Both the position numbers and the translations under genes were made by a program. Shown here piece by piece: positions 51,088 through 61,430 of a stretch of 64,000 nt of DNA. Each line of letters starts with the position of its first letter. Positions within the stretch are counted from its first letter, which is position 1. The notes beneath the pieces were generated by a model. That model did no database searches. It was not told the origin of the DNA and saw nothing but the letters and a program-made list of their open reading frames with translations. Origin of the DNA: Chitinophagales bacterium (lineage in GTDB: Bacteria; Bacteroidota; Bacteroidia; Chitinophagales; Chitinophagaceae); the NCBI GenBank assembly GCA_026936105.1, contig JAIXKI010000031.1, positions 187,544 through 251,543 on the forward strand, read 5' to 3'.

Positions 51088-53502
51088 TTATTGAAGCCAC
51101 GCTATGATCTTTGTCTGCATCTCAACAGAAAACCTGTTATAATCCATAGGTGAAAAAATCTGAAATTTATCCGGCACACCATATAGATTAAAAATATTTT
51201 CCGCTTTGTTTTTTATTTTTTCCATGTGTTCTGAAGATACTTCCCTATCAAGTGAAGGTGCCACCAGCAATAATTGCCTCGGTGCGATACAAGACAATAT
51301 TTCATGAAAATCAAAAGGAAGACGGTTCTCATTACCAACAAAAAATCCAAATCTTGGAAACAGCCCTGTCACATGTGTCCAGAATTTAAGACCCGAAATA
51401 TCTTTTTTTCCAAATAACCGTAAAGGCATAAAACCGCAAACAGAAATCGTTTTAGCAATACGATTATCCAAAGCCGAAGTAAACAAGCCAACGGTAGCTC
51501 CCAGTGAATATCCTGCAACATTTATTTTCGTACTGTCAATAAAGTTTAAATGAGAAAGCAATGTTATTGCACCTTGCAAATCCGTAACCATCTTACCCAT
51601 TTTTGACCAATGAGGATAGCGCTGATAAAACCATTTACCTTCCTGTAATCTTGTTCCAAATCCAATCATATCATAGGAAAAAACTGTAAAACCGTTATTC
51701 ACTAATTTCTGAAAGAATGTTGCTATGTCATGATCATAATACTGTGAAGAGAATCCTTTTGAATAATCAAATTCGTGCTGGTAAATAACAACAGGAAGTT
51801 TTATTGATCCGGATTTGATTTCCGGCTCTTTATCTTTTGGGTAATAGAGATACCCGTAGAGATAATCACCAAATTCATCATAAGGGGCAAACGCAATTCT
51901 TCCCATTTTATCCGTTGCAACAGGCCTCTTAATTGAAGTTCCAAAATAATTTTCTCCTCCATCTTCATTTAAAAATTTTCCTGGACCCGGGTTTGTGAAT
52001 CCTGAAGGTTTCTTGCCTAAAGCCCATTCTATTTGTTTTTGAATTTGTAGCTTTTCATTTTCCCATTGTTGTTTCGAACTAAATTTTTTACCCTGTGATT
52101 CTTTTATATCGTTTAATGTTGGATGTACCGGATAATCACCAGGATCAATTTTTTCTCCGCTTAGTTTTTTCCAGTTTTCAAAACTGAAATTGCTCACCAA
52201 TTCGTTGGAGGGTTTCTTAGCTGACCTATTAAATACATAATCGAAGAAATCTATGTACGCTTCAATATCGTTTGCATTAGTACCATGTTGCCCCTCCCTG
52301 AAACGAATTGCCAGTTTATCTTCCGCACCAAGAAATCGGTACACTTTTCCCGTTTCAATAAATGCCTGCTCAATACCCAAAGTATTGGCAGCAACCTCAT
52401 TCACTGCTGCACTCAGCATCAAACCTCTTGGTGCAATCAATGCCATGAACAAGTTTTGATCTACCGGCAATTTATCTTCGCGGCCAATAAAAAACCGCAA
52501 TCTTGGATGAAGCCATGACGGTTGTGCACAGGATAATAAGGCAATATCTTCCACATCATACTTATGGCTGGTATATCGCCAGGGCACTTCACCTCCCGAA
52601 CCTCCGCTGCTTGGTATCACTGCTTTAATTCTTTCGTCAAATGCCGCAGCCCAGAGTGACAGTTTCCCATTCCTTGAATGGCCGCTTAATCCGATTTTTT
52701 CTTTATCAACAAAAGGTAAGCTGTATAAATAATCTATAGCCCTGGATGCTGCAAATGCTCTGCGCATAATTCGGGTAAAATCATACTGATTGTCCCATAC
52801 CGGTCCATAATTTTCAGTGTCATCTCTATCGTCTGAACCTGCGTAGATGCAACCAATATAGCCTCTTCTTACGGCAATCTGTGCCCATCCACGATGGTTC
52901 CATTGAGTGAGGAATACGGGAAACAAACCTTTACCGGGAGGAATAAAAAGTTGCAAAGTAAGTTTTGCTTTTTGTCCGGGGCCAAATCTCAATTCAACAG
53001 TTCTTGCTGTAACATCACCATCTTTTTTCACTTCAAGAATTGTGGCGTTGACATCATCGGGTGAAACTTTCGGAAACGTTCCGGTTATATAATATTGCAG
53101 CAATCTGGCAATCTCTTTTTTTCTTTTCTGCCATTGATCTTTAGAACGGATTGGTATATCCTTATTTCCCTCATCAATAATTAATGCATTTGGTAATGAT
53201 GGTATGGAAGGCATTTTATCAAAATCAGGAGGAAGCTCCCCCGTCCGCTGAAGCCAGTCATTAAATGTGTTGTCTAAAAAAGATACGGGTCCATTTTTTA
53301 CATTATCGGAAGGCAGCAGGTTTATTATTTCTGTAAGTAAGGCTTTTCGTTTAGCAGTATCATTTGCCGGATGTACCGAATTTGAACTTTTTTTTCGTGG
53401 AAATCCCTGTATTGCCTTTGCTGATGCAGAAAATAAAATCATTAATATTGCCATGCATATCCCATGTACCAAAACAAAATTTTTAATGAATTGCCGGACC
53501 AT
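51088..53502 (-). CDS. Second two-headed esterase, second domain lacks catalytic His
   Basis: From ATG 53502 the protein is 804 aa with a signal peptide (NFVLVHGICMAILMILFSAS). The longer frame from 53556 adds 18 basic residues. Domain 1 carries GHSRNGK and the later His in REGQHGTNANDIEAYIDFF. Domain 2 has GYSLGA and the acid candidate APSLDRE. Where the paralogue at 47220 reads YNHF, this one reads YNRF (residue about 790), so the likely catalytic His is Arg. Domain 1 may be active while domain 2 may only bind. It has a longer linker before domain 1 (about 30-110). Confidence 0.85.
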   Translation of the reverse strand: MVRQFIKNFVLVHGICMAILMILFSASAKAIQGFPRKKSSNSVHPANDTAKRKALLTEIINLLPSDNVKNGPVSFLDNTFNDWLQRTGELPPDFDKMPSIPSLPNALIIDEGNKDIPIRSKDQWQKRKKEIARLLQYYITGTFPKVSPDDVNATILEVKKDGDVTARTVELRFGPGQKAKLTLQLFIPPGKGLFPVFLTQWNHRGWAQIAVRRGYIGCIYAGSDDRDDTENYGPVWDNQYDFTRIMRRAFAASRAIDYLYSLPFVDKEKIGLSGHSRNGKLSLWAAAFDERIKAVIPSSGGSGGEVPWRYTSHKYDVEDIALLSCAQPSWLHPRLRFFIGREDKLPVDQNLFMALIAPRGLMLSAAVNEVAANTLGIEQAFIETGKVYRFLGAEDKLAIRFREGQHGTNANDIEAYIDFFDYVFNRSAKKPSNELVSNFSFENWKKLSGEKIDPGDYPVHPTLNDIKESQGKKFSSKQQWENEKLQIQKQIEWALGKKPSGFTNPGPGKFLNEDGGENYFGTSIKRPVATDKMGRIAFAPYDEFGDYLYGYLYYPKDKEPEIKSGSIKLPVVIYQHEFDYSKGFSSQYYDHDIATFFQKLVNNGFTVFSYDMIGFGTRLQEGKWFYQRYPHWSKMGKMVTDLQGAITLLSHLNFIDSTKINVAGYSLGATVGLFTSALDNRIAKTISVCGFMPLRLFGKKDISGLKFWTHVTGLFPRFGFFVGNENRLPFDFHEILSCIAPRQLLLVAPSLDREVSSEHMEKIKNKAENIFNLYGVPDKFQIFSPMDYNRFSVEMQTKIIAWLQ

Positions 53503-53644
53503 TATTTTCCTTATGGTTTTTCTGTTTTGATTTCCTACCAAAATTATTCTTCTCATTTACCAGGGAGTATAAATATTCATTGTCATTTTCTGCGGTATTC
53601 AATCTGTTTTAAAAAGCTATTGAATCAGTAAAATACATTTAGTC

Positions 53645-54754
53645 TTAAACTCGTAGGAATACTTTCTTTTTATAAAGAAAATATAAAAACAACCAGCGCA
53701 GCCCTGTATCGAGTAAAGCCAACAAGTATTCCCCATTGGGTGGGCCAACCCATTGTCCTGCCCATTTAAAGAAACCTTCAGTCATATACTGCCAGTCTAT
53801 AAACCGAATGGACATATAAATAAGAATTGAATTCATTCCTATAACCCGGAAGAAAAAAGTCCAGCGTTTATATCCGCGAACGTCAATAATAAAATAAAAG
53901 ACTGACAATAAGATCAGGCTTAATCCTCCTGTAAGCATTACGAATGAACTTGACCATAAATTTTTATTAAAGGGAAAATCTATATTCCATATAAAAGCTA
54001 TTGCAAGTGACATAACGCCTGCAATGGCTAACCATTTGGCCTTGGCAGCAGAAGATACCGGATTATATTTTAAAAATCTTCCGGCAAAGATCCCAAGTAA
54101 TACAGTACTAATGCCCGGAATGGTACAAACTAATCCTACCGTATCGTGAATTCCGCGGGACAATTTTCCCGGAAGAACACTACGATCTATATAAGACATA
54201 AAATTTCCCTGCTCCGTCAGATCGCCCGGTAAATATCCCGGAGCTGAAGTAAATTTTAATAGTAACCAGTAGCCAACCAAGAACAGCCAGAACCAAATCC
54301 ATTGCATTCTTTTACCCGCATATAAATAAAGTATATTGGCAAAAATGTACGTAGCTCCGATTTTCCCTAATACACTTGGAAAACGGAAGTCGGAAAGAGG
54401 ACGCAGTTCCAATCCATTATTATAAATCATGCCGAGCAGAATTAGAATTATTCCCCGCTTAATTATCTTGAAAAGTAATTGGCTTCTATGTTTACCCAGA
54501 GCAAGTTGTTTATCCAGAGAATAAACAGAAGACACGCCTGCCAAAAACATAAAAAGAGGAAAGATCAGATCCCAAAAAGCAAAGCCATTCCAATAAGGGT
54601 GTTCAAAATGATACGCAACCGAATTCCAGAAAGGAGTATTCTTTGTTTTTGCAAATTTTTCTAACAATTCTCCCAGGCCCATAATCCAGAACATATCAAA
54701 ACCCCGGAGTGTATCGAGAGAAAAAAGTCTTCCTTTTGTAACGTTTTGTTCCAT
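53645..54754 (-). CDS. HGSNAT/NagX-like membrane acyltransferase
   Basis: The 369-aa protein has about ten membrane helices and begins RLFSLDTLRGFDMFWIMGLG, as in the DUF5009/heparan-alpha-glucosaminide N-acetyltransferase group. The segment HFEHPYWNGFAFWDLIFPLF contains the His that lies at the active site in the human lysosomal enzyme's family. It could move acetyl groups across the membrane onto sugars, or act as a carrier for an acylated sugar. It follows susD on the same strand. A second member lies at 60333-61430. Confidence 0.88.
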   Translation of the reverse strand: MEQNVTKGRLFSLDTLRGFDMFWIMGLGELLEKFAKTKNTPFWNSVAYHFEHPYWNGFAFWDLIFPLFMFLAGVSSVYSLDKQLALGKHRSQLLFKIIKRGIILILLGMIYNNGLELRPLSDFRFPSVLGKIGATYIFANILYLYAGKRMQWIWFWLFLVGYWLLLKFTSAPGYLPGDLTEQGNFMSYIDRSVLPGKLSRGIHDTVGLVCTIPGISTVLLGIFAGRFLKYNPVSSAAKAKWLAIAGVMSLAIAFIWNIDFPFNKNLWSSSFVMLTGGLSLILLSVFYFIIDVRGYKRWTFFFRVIGMNSILIYMSIRFIDWQYMTEGFFKWAGQWVGPPNGEYLLALLDTGLRWLFLYFLYKKKVFLRV

Positions 54755-55072
54755 TATTTAAATGGATAAATGTTTTAGAAACTTAGTTCTAATCTGATGT
54801 CTCCAAAATAATTTTTTTGCCCTTAGCAAAATATCCCCCTTAGAAAATCAGCCTTCCAAAAGATGGTTTTCAATAAAATATTTCAGTTCGGGGCCTTTGA
54901 TTCAGCAAAATACTTATAGCTATTTTAATCCCATTGAGATTTTTTTTCTATCCACTAAAGCTCATGAATAAAACCCATAAATTACATTCCCAATAAAAAC
55001 AAACAAATTCCCAGCTACAACAAATGAATTTCTTTTAATTATCACCCCTGTCAAAATAAATCCTATTCAGTC
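54755..55072. other. Intergenic region between susD and the acyltransferase gene
   Basis: These 318 AT-rich bases hold no recognisable gene, repeat or strong hairpin. They probably carry the 3' end of the susCD message and a promoter for the next gene. Confidence 0.5.
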
Positions 55073-56431
55073 TTAATTATAACCCGGGTTTTGCTCAAGT
55101 GACGGATTAATATTTCTTTCACGTAACGGAATAGGAAATGTCAGCTTATTATCATCCCAGGCTTTTCCATCAATATTCTGACGAAGTCTTTTAGCATCCC
55201 AAAGCCCCTGCCCTTCAAAAGCCAACTCTAATTCCCTTTCGTTAAGAATCTGGTTTAATGTAGCTCCTGCCAAACCAGGCAACCCGGCCCTTGACCTGAT
55301 CTTATTCACATCATTATCCGGTGTATCACCTATGGAAGTGCCTAAGCGTACATTACATTCAGCTCTTGTCAGGTACGCTTCAGCAAGCCTCATCACTTTT
55401 ACATTTTTATAAATATCTCTCCATTTTCCACAATGCCATACTCCGTTTTCAAAAAAGAATAAACCCCGGCGGTCATCTGCAGGATTATATTTATTATAAT
55501 GAACATCGGTAACTTCAATATCACCATTCCTGGCACCATAAGTAAAAGTGCTGAAAAAAGTAAAACAACTATTTGAACCGGACTGGTCTGTTACCTGCAT
55601 GGCAAACAAATCTTCTGTTGTATTAGCATCATTATTAAAAGCATCGGCATAGTTACTTACCAACGAAAATCCATTAGCTGTGGCTACGGAAATACATCTG
55701 TCAGCGGCATCTCTTGCTTCAGCAAATTTTTCCTGTTGTAAATAAACTCTTGCCAATGCTAAAGACGCAGATGGTTTATTAGCATAAAAGCCATTTGTAG
55801 CAGGAAGGTTTGCTTCTGCATCTTTAAGATCCGCTATTATTTGCTGATAAACATCTTCCACACTTGCCCTCGGAAGCAGGTAATAAGCATCCTGCGGAGC
55901 TGCCGGGCCCGGAGCCGTAATCAAAGGAACTCCTTTCAATGAAGAAGCATTACCGGCAAAATAAGGTTTCTCGCCAAAATATTTTATAAGTTCAAAATAA
56001 GCCATAGCCCGGAGAAATTTCGCTTCCGCAGCTACTTCAGCCTGTTCAGAGGCATCTACAACATTTATATTGGCAATAATATTATTTGAATTGTATATTA
56101 CAAAGTAAGCCTGTGAATAAGTAGAAGTTGCATATCCATTGTTTGACAAAATAAGCTTACTCCATATTTGCCGGGGCTCCTGAAATGTGCCCACCCAGTT
56201 TAATTCGCCATTGCTTGCCATCAACTCACTCATCCATATTACATCTCCCCCGAACAATGAACTACTGCCCAAACTGGCATAATTCCCGATCAAAACTTTT
56301 TTTAATTTATCGCCAGATGAAAAAGCGTCACTGGCATCAATAGATTGCGGATTTTTTAAATCAAGTTTTTTATCGCAACTAATTACACCGCTAACCGCTA
56401 CAAGAAAAAAATATAATATTACTCTTTTCAT
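55073..56431 (-). CDS. SusD/RagB family outer-membrane glycan-binding lipoprotein
   Basis: The 452-aa protein has a lipoprotein signal (MKRVILYFFLVAVSGVISC, with Cys at the lipobox) and the helical TPR-like SusD fold, with LRAMAYFELIKYFGEKPYF and the C-terminal NEDEL-like NERELELAFEGQGLWDAKR. It captures glycans at the cell surface and closes the lid of its SusC partner. It starts 22 bases after susC ends, as usual for the pair. Confidence 0.95.
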   Translation of the reverse strand: MKRVILYFFLVAVSGVISCDKKLDLKNPQSIDASDAFSSGDKLKKVLIGNYASLGSSSLFGGDVIWMSELMASNGELNWVGTFQEPRQIWSKLILSNNGYATSTYSQAYFVIYNSNNIIANINVVDASEQAEVAAEAKFLRAMAYFELIKYFGEKPYFAGNASSLKGVPLITAPGPAAPQDAYYLLPRASVEDVYQQIIADLKDAEANLPATNGFYANKPSASLALARVYLQQEKFAEARDAADRCISVATANGFSLVSNYADAFNNDANTTEDLFAMQVTDQSGSNSCFTFFSTFTYGARNGDIEVTDVHYNKYNPADDRRGLFFFENGVWHCGKWRDIYKNVKVMRLAEAYLTRAECNVRLGTSIGDTPDNDVNKIRSRAGLPGLAGATLNQILNERELELAFEGQGLWDAKRLRQNIDGKAWDDNKLTFPIPLRERNINPSLEQNPGYN

Positions 56432-56453
56432 AAAAATATTTTTAAGTGTTCAA

Positions 56454-59400
56454 TTATAAACCAATAGACAATCCTATAACTATGCTCTTTATTTGAGGAG
56501 CCGCATAGAAATCAAGCCCCTGGCGCAGGTTACCTGAATTAGTATCTGTATTTACTTCAGGATCCCATCCCGGATAACGTGTTATAGTAAGCAGATTTAC
56601 GCCACTTACATATAACCGTGCATTGGAAATTTTTATCTTGTTAGTAAGAGTTGATGGAAAATTATACGCAAGAGTAAGATCTTTCAGCCGGACATAGCTT
56701 GCATCATATATATATCTTGAGCTCATACTCGGAGATTCAAAATCTCCAAAATAATTTATCCTCAATTCAGGTACAGTGGTAATATCTCCTTTTTTTTGCC
56801 AGCGTTTCAGCTGATCCCTTGATTGATTATCGAACCAATCGCAATTGGCGCTATAGAAAATTCCACCGGCATCTGAAACCTGGTTTCCAAACACTCCCTG
56901 GAATAAGATATTCAAATCAAATCCTTTCCAGCTTATTCTATTACTGATCCCGCCAATCCAATCCGGGTTAGGATCACCGATTATAAATTTGCCTGCATCG
57001 CCATAAACATTAGTTGTTGTCTTACCATCCTGCATATAATAAATAGGGTCTCCGTTATCCGGATCAACACCGGCATATTTTACTGAATAGAAAACCCCGA
57101 AAGGCTTACCAACAATAATAGCATTGGTATAACGAACATTACTTGGCAAAATTTCCTTTTGTTCACCATCCAGTTTCAGAACTTCATTCTTATTTTTTGC
57201 GATATTAAAATTAGTAGTCCATTTAAAATCCCTGCTGGAAATGTTTGTTGACGTCAAACTCACCTCGATACCTTTATTTCCCATCTCTCCAATATTAGCC
57301 AGGATAGAAGTTGTTCCGGATGGCGAAGGCGTAGGCACTTGCAAAAGCATGTCGGTAGTTTTTTTATTGTACCAGCTAAATTCACCCACAATACGATTTT
57401 TCAATAATCCAAACTCAAATCCAATATCAGCGGTAGTGACTTTTTCCCAACGCAGGTCATCGTTTGCAAAATTAGTGATGCCTAAACCGGCACCTGATGA
57501 ACCATATCGGACACTGCCATATTGTGCTTTCGAATCATAAAATCCCACCCCGGAGTTATTTCCGACAACGCCATAACTGGCTCTGAGTTTTAAAAAGCTT
57601 AGCCATTTTATATTTTGCATAAAATCTTCATCGCTTACAATCCATCCTGCAGAAACACTGGGAAACGTTCCATACTTATAATTACTTCCCAATCCGGAAT
57701 ACCCGTCCATTCTGGCATTAAGACTAAGAAGATATTTCATATTAAAACCATAGTTTACACGGGCAAAATAAGAAACGAGGTTATTCTCTTCGTGTGTACT
57801 GCTACCGCCTGTGATTTTTCCGGCGCCTGCCAAAGTCCTGATGCTTTCATCGGCAAAGTTCTCGCCTTCTGCATAGGCGTACTCATCGTACCTGTTTTCA
57901 AAACTCATACCGAGCGTAGCATCAATTTTATGTTTATCTCTAATTTCAGTAACGTAATTAAGAAAATTATTAGTTACCCAGCGAGAGTTTCTGAACCATT
58001 GCGCCCAGGCATATCCTCCTATACCAGCCCCCCACTCTGTAAGGCTTCCCCAGAAACGTTCATCACTTTGATTTACCAGATCTAAGCCGAGTTCATTTCT
58101 TAAAATCAGCCCGTTTGCCAACCTGCTTTCGGCATAAATATTTCCCTGGTTGCGGTAGCTCTTTGCGTGGTTATCAGAATTGTCCAATTCATGAAGTGCA
58201 CTATAATATGTTGTTGTGGGTGTGGTATAATATTCACCATTCTGATCCCTGGGAGGAGTGATTGGGGCTAAGGCTACCAACTCCATAGGTGATCCGAATT
58301 CATTATCATCAAGAACTCTTTGCCTTACCGTTCTGCCAAGGCCCATATTCAACCCTAACTTCAGCCAGTTGTTTACCTGGTTATCCATATTAAACCGAAG
58401 GCTGTACCGTTTAAAGTTGTTGGCAATAAGTATTCCATCCTGATTGCTATACCCGGCACTCAGGTAAAACTTATTCTTTTCAGTTCCTCCCTGTGCACTG
58501 ATTTCAATATTACCTAATTTTGCATTATCATTGAAGGCCAGGTCTTCCCAGTTAGTATTAGTTTGCACTGTCCTCCAATCGCTATAACCGCTATACCGGT
58601 TGAAACGTCCTTCTATCCAACTTATCATATCTGCTATAGCATCAGCTTCACTGGAATATCCCATCCAATTACCGGCCCTGTTGTAATGATATTTGGCAGT
58701 ATTAGTTGCAGCCTCCCGGTATAACTCGATATATTCTGCAGCATTTAGAAAGCCCCTTTTGTGTGTAGGATTTTGAATCCCATATTGTGAACTGACAGTA
58801 AATTTAGTTTTCCCGGCTTTACCTCTTTTTGTCGTAATAAGGATAACACCATTGGCAGCCCTGCTTCCGTAAATAGCTGCTGCAGATGCATCTTTAAGTA
58901 TATCAAAAGACTCGATATCATCGAAATTAATATCAGAAGTTGCAGTTCCGTATAGTCCTCCTACGAGCGGTACCCCATCCACCACGTAAAGAGGTTCATT
59001 ACTGCCATTTATTGAACTGGTACCACGAATCCTGATTTTAATCTCCTCACCTATCTTACCACTTCTGGCTTCCACAAACACTCCTGCTGCCCTTCCTTGA
59101 AGAGTTTGAGAAAGATCGGCAACCGGCATATTTTGAACTTCAGATCCTTTCACCCGTGATATAACGCTGGTAACTTCTCTTTTCACCTGTGTGCCATACC
59201 CTGTAACGATTACTTCATTAAGGCTTTTAGTAGTATGGCTTAGGCTTATATTAAGAGGACTGCTTGTTACATCCACTTCCTGATCTTCATAGCCAATACT
59301 TGAAAAAATCAAAGAAGTTAAACCTTTTGGCAAAGTCAGGGAATAAGTTCCGTCAGATCCTGTAACCATTCCTATACTAGTTCCTTTGATTAACACTGAT

Positions 59401-59519
59401 ACACCAGCTATGGGTGATCCACTGGCATCTGTAACCTTTCCGGTTACTGTTTTTGTTTGAGACCATCCTTTTGAAAGGGATAGCATCAACCCCAATAAAA
59501 TTAATGTAGTGATTCTCAT
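56454..59519 (-). CDS. SusC/RagA family TonB-dependent outer-membrane transporter
   Basis: From ATG 59519 the protein is 1021 aa with a signal peptide (MRITTLILLGLMLSLSKGWS). The longer frame adds 26 residues from the leader. A carboxypeptidase-regulatory-like domain (TGKVTDASGSPIAGVSVLIK) is followed by the TonB box region and plug (EVIVTGYGTQVKREVTS, NEPLYVVDGVPLVGG) and a 22-strand barrel ending in the SusC-type VIGLSIGL. It imports oligosaccharides bound by SusD. It probably heads the operon. Confidence 0.95.
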   Translation of the reverse strand: MRITTLILLGLMLSLSKGWSQTKTVTGKVTDASGSPIAGVSVLIKGTSIGMVTGSDGTYSLTLPKGLTSLIFSSIGYEDQEVDVTSSPLNISLSHTTKSLNEVIVTGYGTQVKREVTSVISRVKGSEVQNMPVADLSQTLQGRAAGVFVEARSGKIGEEIKIRIRGTSSINGSNEPLYVVDGVPLVGGLYGTATSDINFDDIESFDILKDASAAAIYGSRAANGVILITTKRGKAGKTKFTVSSQYGIQNPTHKRGFLNAAEYIELYREAATNTAKYHYNRAGNWMGYSSEADAIADMISWIEGRFNRYSGYSDWRTVQTNTNWEDLAFNDNAKLGNIEISAQGGTEKNKFYLSAGYSNQDGILIANNFKRYSLRFNMDNQVNNWLKLGLNMGLGRTVRQRVLDDNEFGSPMELVALAPITPPRDQNGEYYTTPTTTYYSALHELDNSDNHAKSYRNQGNIYAESRLANGLILRNELGLDLVNQSDERFWGSLTEWGAGIGGYAWAQWFRNSRWVTNNFLNYVTEIRDKHKIDATLGMSFENRYDEYAYAEGENFADESIRTLAGAGKITGGSSTHEENNLVSYFARVNYGFNMKYLLSLNARMDGYSGLGSNYKYGTFPSVSAGWIVSDEDFMQNIKWLSFLKLRASYGVVGNNSGVGFYDSKAQYGSVRYGSSGAGLGITNFANDDLRWEKVTTADIGFEFGLLKNRIVGEFSWYNKKTTDMLLQVPTPSPSGTTSILANIGEMGNKGIEVSLTSTNISSRDFKWTTNFNIAKNKNEVLKLDGEQKEILPSNVRYTNAIIVGKPFGVFYSVKYAGVDPDNGDPIYYMQDGKTTTNVYGDAGKFIIGDPNPDWIGGISNRISWKGFDLNILFQGVFGNQVSDAGGIFYSANCDWFDNQSRDQLKRWQKKGDITTVPELRINYFGDFESPSMSSRYIYDASYVRLKDLTLAYNFPSTLTNKIKISNARLYVSGVNLLTITRYPGWDPEVNTDTNSGNLRQGLDFYAAPQIKSIVIGLSIGL

Positions 59520-60332
59520 AATAGTCAATTTGGTTTTAAATAAATCAATTCTGTTTTTATAAACGTGTACGTTAACGAAAATATTAAAATAATACAATAT
59601 CTCCCAATTTTTTTTTCCCCCCTTTAAATTGACTGCATTAGCCCACTAAAAGAATGGATTAAAATTGAAAAATCCATCATAAAATAATTAAAATCAGAGT
59701 ACTCAGTCAAAAGAAAGAGGAAAATAGAGTGATACAGAAAAACCACGTATCATCCAGGAGGCCGAACAAAATGGCGTAACCAAAAAAGTTCTTAAATACA
59801 ACTTTGCCCGATCGCCTTTTCAGCGGTAACGACTGGATTACAATGGAGAAGGCCTAATAACTATTTGTTTAAGTAGCTCAAATTGTGTCCGGAAGAAAAG
59901 CAGTTACAGCATAAAATAAACAAAAAAAAGAACGCTGCTGCTTGCCGTGTAGGTTGGTTCTTCTCTTAACACCATAGGCCAGAAGCTTTGTTGTCGTATT
60001 CATAAAGAAAAGGCGATCTGATTGCTGCACAAAAACATCAAGTACCATATTGCCAAAATAAATACTCTTACAAAAACAAGAACTGTTGTTTAACTTTAAT
60101 CCTGCAGCCAAATTTATTTAATCTGTTTCTTAAGAATTACTAAAAACAAAATCTTAAACTGTCAGATTAAATATCAGCTTTTACAAATAACCTGATCTGC
60201 GAAGAAGCTTTTAAAGGAGTACTCAAAGTTCTTTCCTTTCCGGAAAATATTATTGCTGCCATTTATCGAAAAACTCAAAAATTTAATTGTTTAAAATACT
60301 ATCAGGCTATTTGAGTCTACTACCATAACTGA
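59520..60332. other. Long intergenic region upstream of susC
   Basis: These 813 bases hold the susC promoter side. A 77-codon reading frame at 59878-60111 on the minus strand has no family resemblance and is left out. The central part may be decayed coding sequence, but I cannot identify it. An operator-like motif lies at 59565-59580. Confidence 0.45.
59565..59580 (-). promoter_or_regulatory. Operator-like palindrome upstream of susC
   Basis: AACGTGTACGTTAACG contains an imperfect palindrome of the LacI/GntR-operator kind. It shares GTGTACG with the site at 46895-46902. It lies about 50 bases upstream of the susC start, next to a possible -7 box TATTTTCG on the minus strand. Confidence 0.4.
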
Positions 60333-61430
60333 TCATAATTTGAAAAATATTTTCCGTTTATAGAGAAAATAGGAAAGATACCAGAACATACCGGCTACTA
60401 TTATTACAGTAATCATATAGACAGCTATTTCACCGCTCCAACTGAAAATTCGTGAAGTAAAGGGAACTGTCATTCTATTAAATAGTTGCCTGCCTCCCAA
60501 TTCTTTAAAAAGATATAAGAAAATGGAATTCATCCCGAAAATTGCAAAGAAAGTTGCAATCCTTTTAAATCTCCACACATCAACCAACAAATATGAAAAG
60601 GACATAGCAATCAACGCCCATCCTCCGGTAACAATAACATAAGTGCCGGTTGAAATACGCTCAATAATCGGAAAATAAGGACGCAAAGCATACCCAAGAA
60701 TAACTGCAAATAACCCCGGCATAAACATGTAAAGAATCTTTTTTTTATGAGGCCAATTCTTCATCAACATTTTTCCAATAACCACTCCCCATATCACATG
60801 AGCCAAAGTTGAAACAGCATTAAAGGTAACCCAATGGTCAGGGTGCAGATACCCTGTTGTATGCAAATCAAACCAATCTCCAAAATTATTATCAGGCGTA
60901 AGTTTATTAAATCCTTCAACCGGCCAAAACCTGTACAGTAGATCTGATATAACAATTACAGCAAAAGAAATTGTCAATTGCCATTTTATTTTCTTTCTTA
61001 TCAGTAAAAAAGCAATAGGATAAGTAAATGCTAATTGTGGGAGTATGTTAGTAAGATAGTAAGCATTTTCTTTAGCACCTAACATAAATCCAAATACAAG
61101 AAACCAAAAGGAACGAATGAATGCATGCCGAACTAATTTATTCCAGCTTTCTCCTCTTTCCATTCGCTTCGCAACAGAAAAAGGCATTGCAACCCCAACT
61201 ATAAACATGAAGAAAGGCTGAATCAGATCCCAGAAATAAAGTTCATACCACTGACCATGTTCTGTTTGCCTGTCTAGAAATGCAATGATCGGGCCTCCCT
61301 TACCCGCTTTTACCAGTTCGGTAAATAAACCTGCAATACCCGACACAAGAATAAACAACGTTATTCCGCGAAAAAAATCTATTGAAAGGATACGGTTTTG
61401 TTCATGCTTTACAGGTTTTGCATTTTCCAT
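60333..61430 (-). CDS. Second HGSNAT/NagX-like membrane acyltransferase
   Basis: The 365-aa protein has about ten membrane helices and starts RILSIDFFRGITLFILVSGI, the family's opening. The active-site His candidate is in RQTEHGQWYELYFWDLIQPF. It differs clearly from its paralogue at 53645, so this is not a recent copy. Two such enzymes in one locus suggest two acylation steps or two substrates. It follows the amidohydrolase gene on the same strand, 110 bases on. Confidence 0.88.
   Translation of the reverse strand: MENAKPVKHEQNRILSIDFFRGITLFILVSGIAGLFTELVKAGKGGPIIAFLDRQTEHGQWYELYFWDLIQPFFMFIVGVAMPFSVAKRMERGESWNKLVRHAFIRSFWFLVFGFMLGAKENAYYLTNILPQLAFTYPIAFLLIRKKIKWQLTISFAVIVISDLLYRFWPVEGFNKLTPDNNFGDWFDLHTTGYLHPDHWVTFNAVSTLAHVIWGVVIGKMLMKNWPHKKKILYMFMPGLFAVILGYALRPYFPIIERISTGTYVIVTGGWALIAMSFSYLLVDVWRFKRIATFFAIFGMNSIFLYLFKELGGRQLFNRMTVPFTSRIFSWSGEIAVYMITVIIVAGMFWYLSYFLYKRKIFFKL

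Noticed and set aside
59878..60111. 77-codon reading frame upstream of susC
   Set aside because: No recognisable motif or neighbour logic. The region looks like non-coding or decayed DNA.
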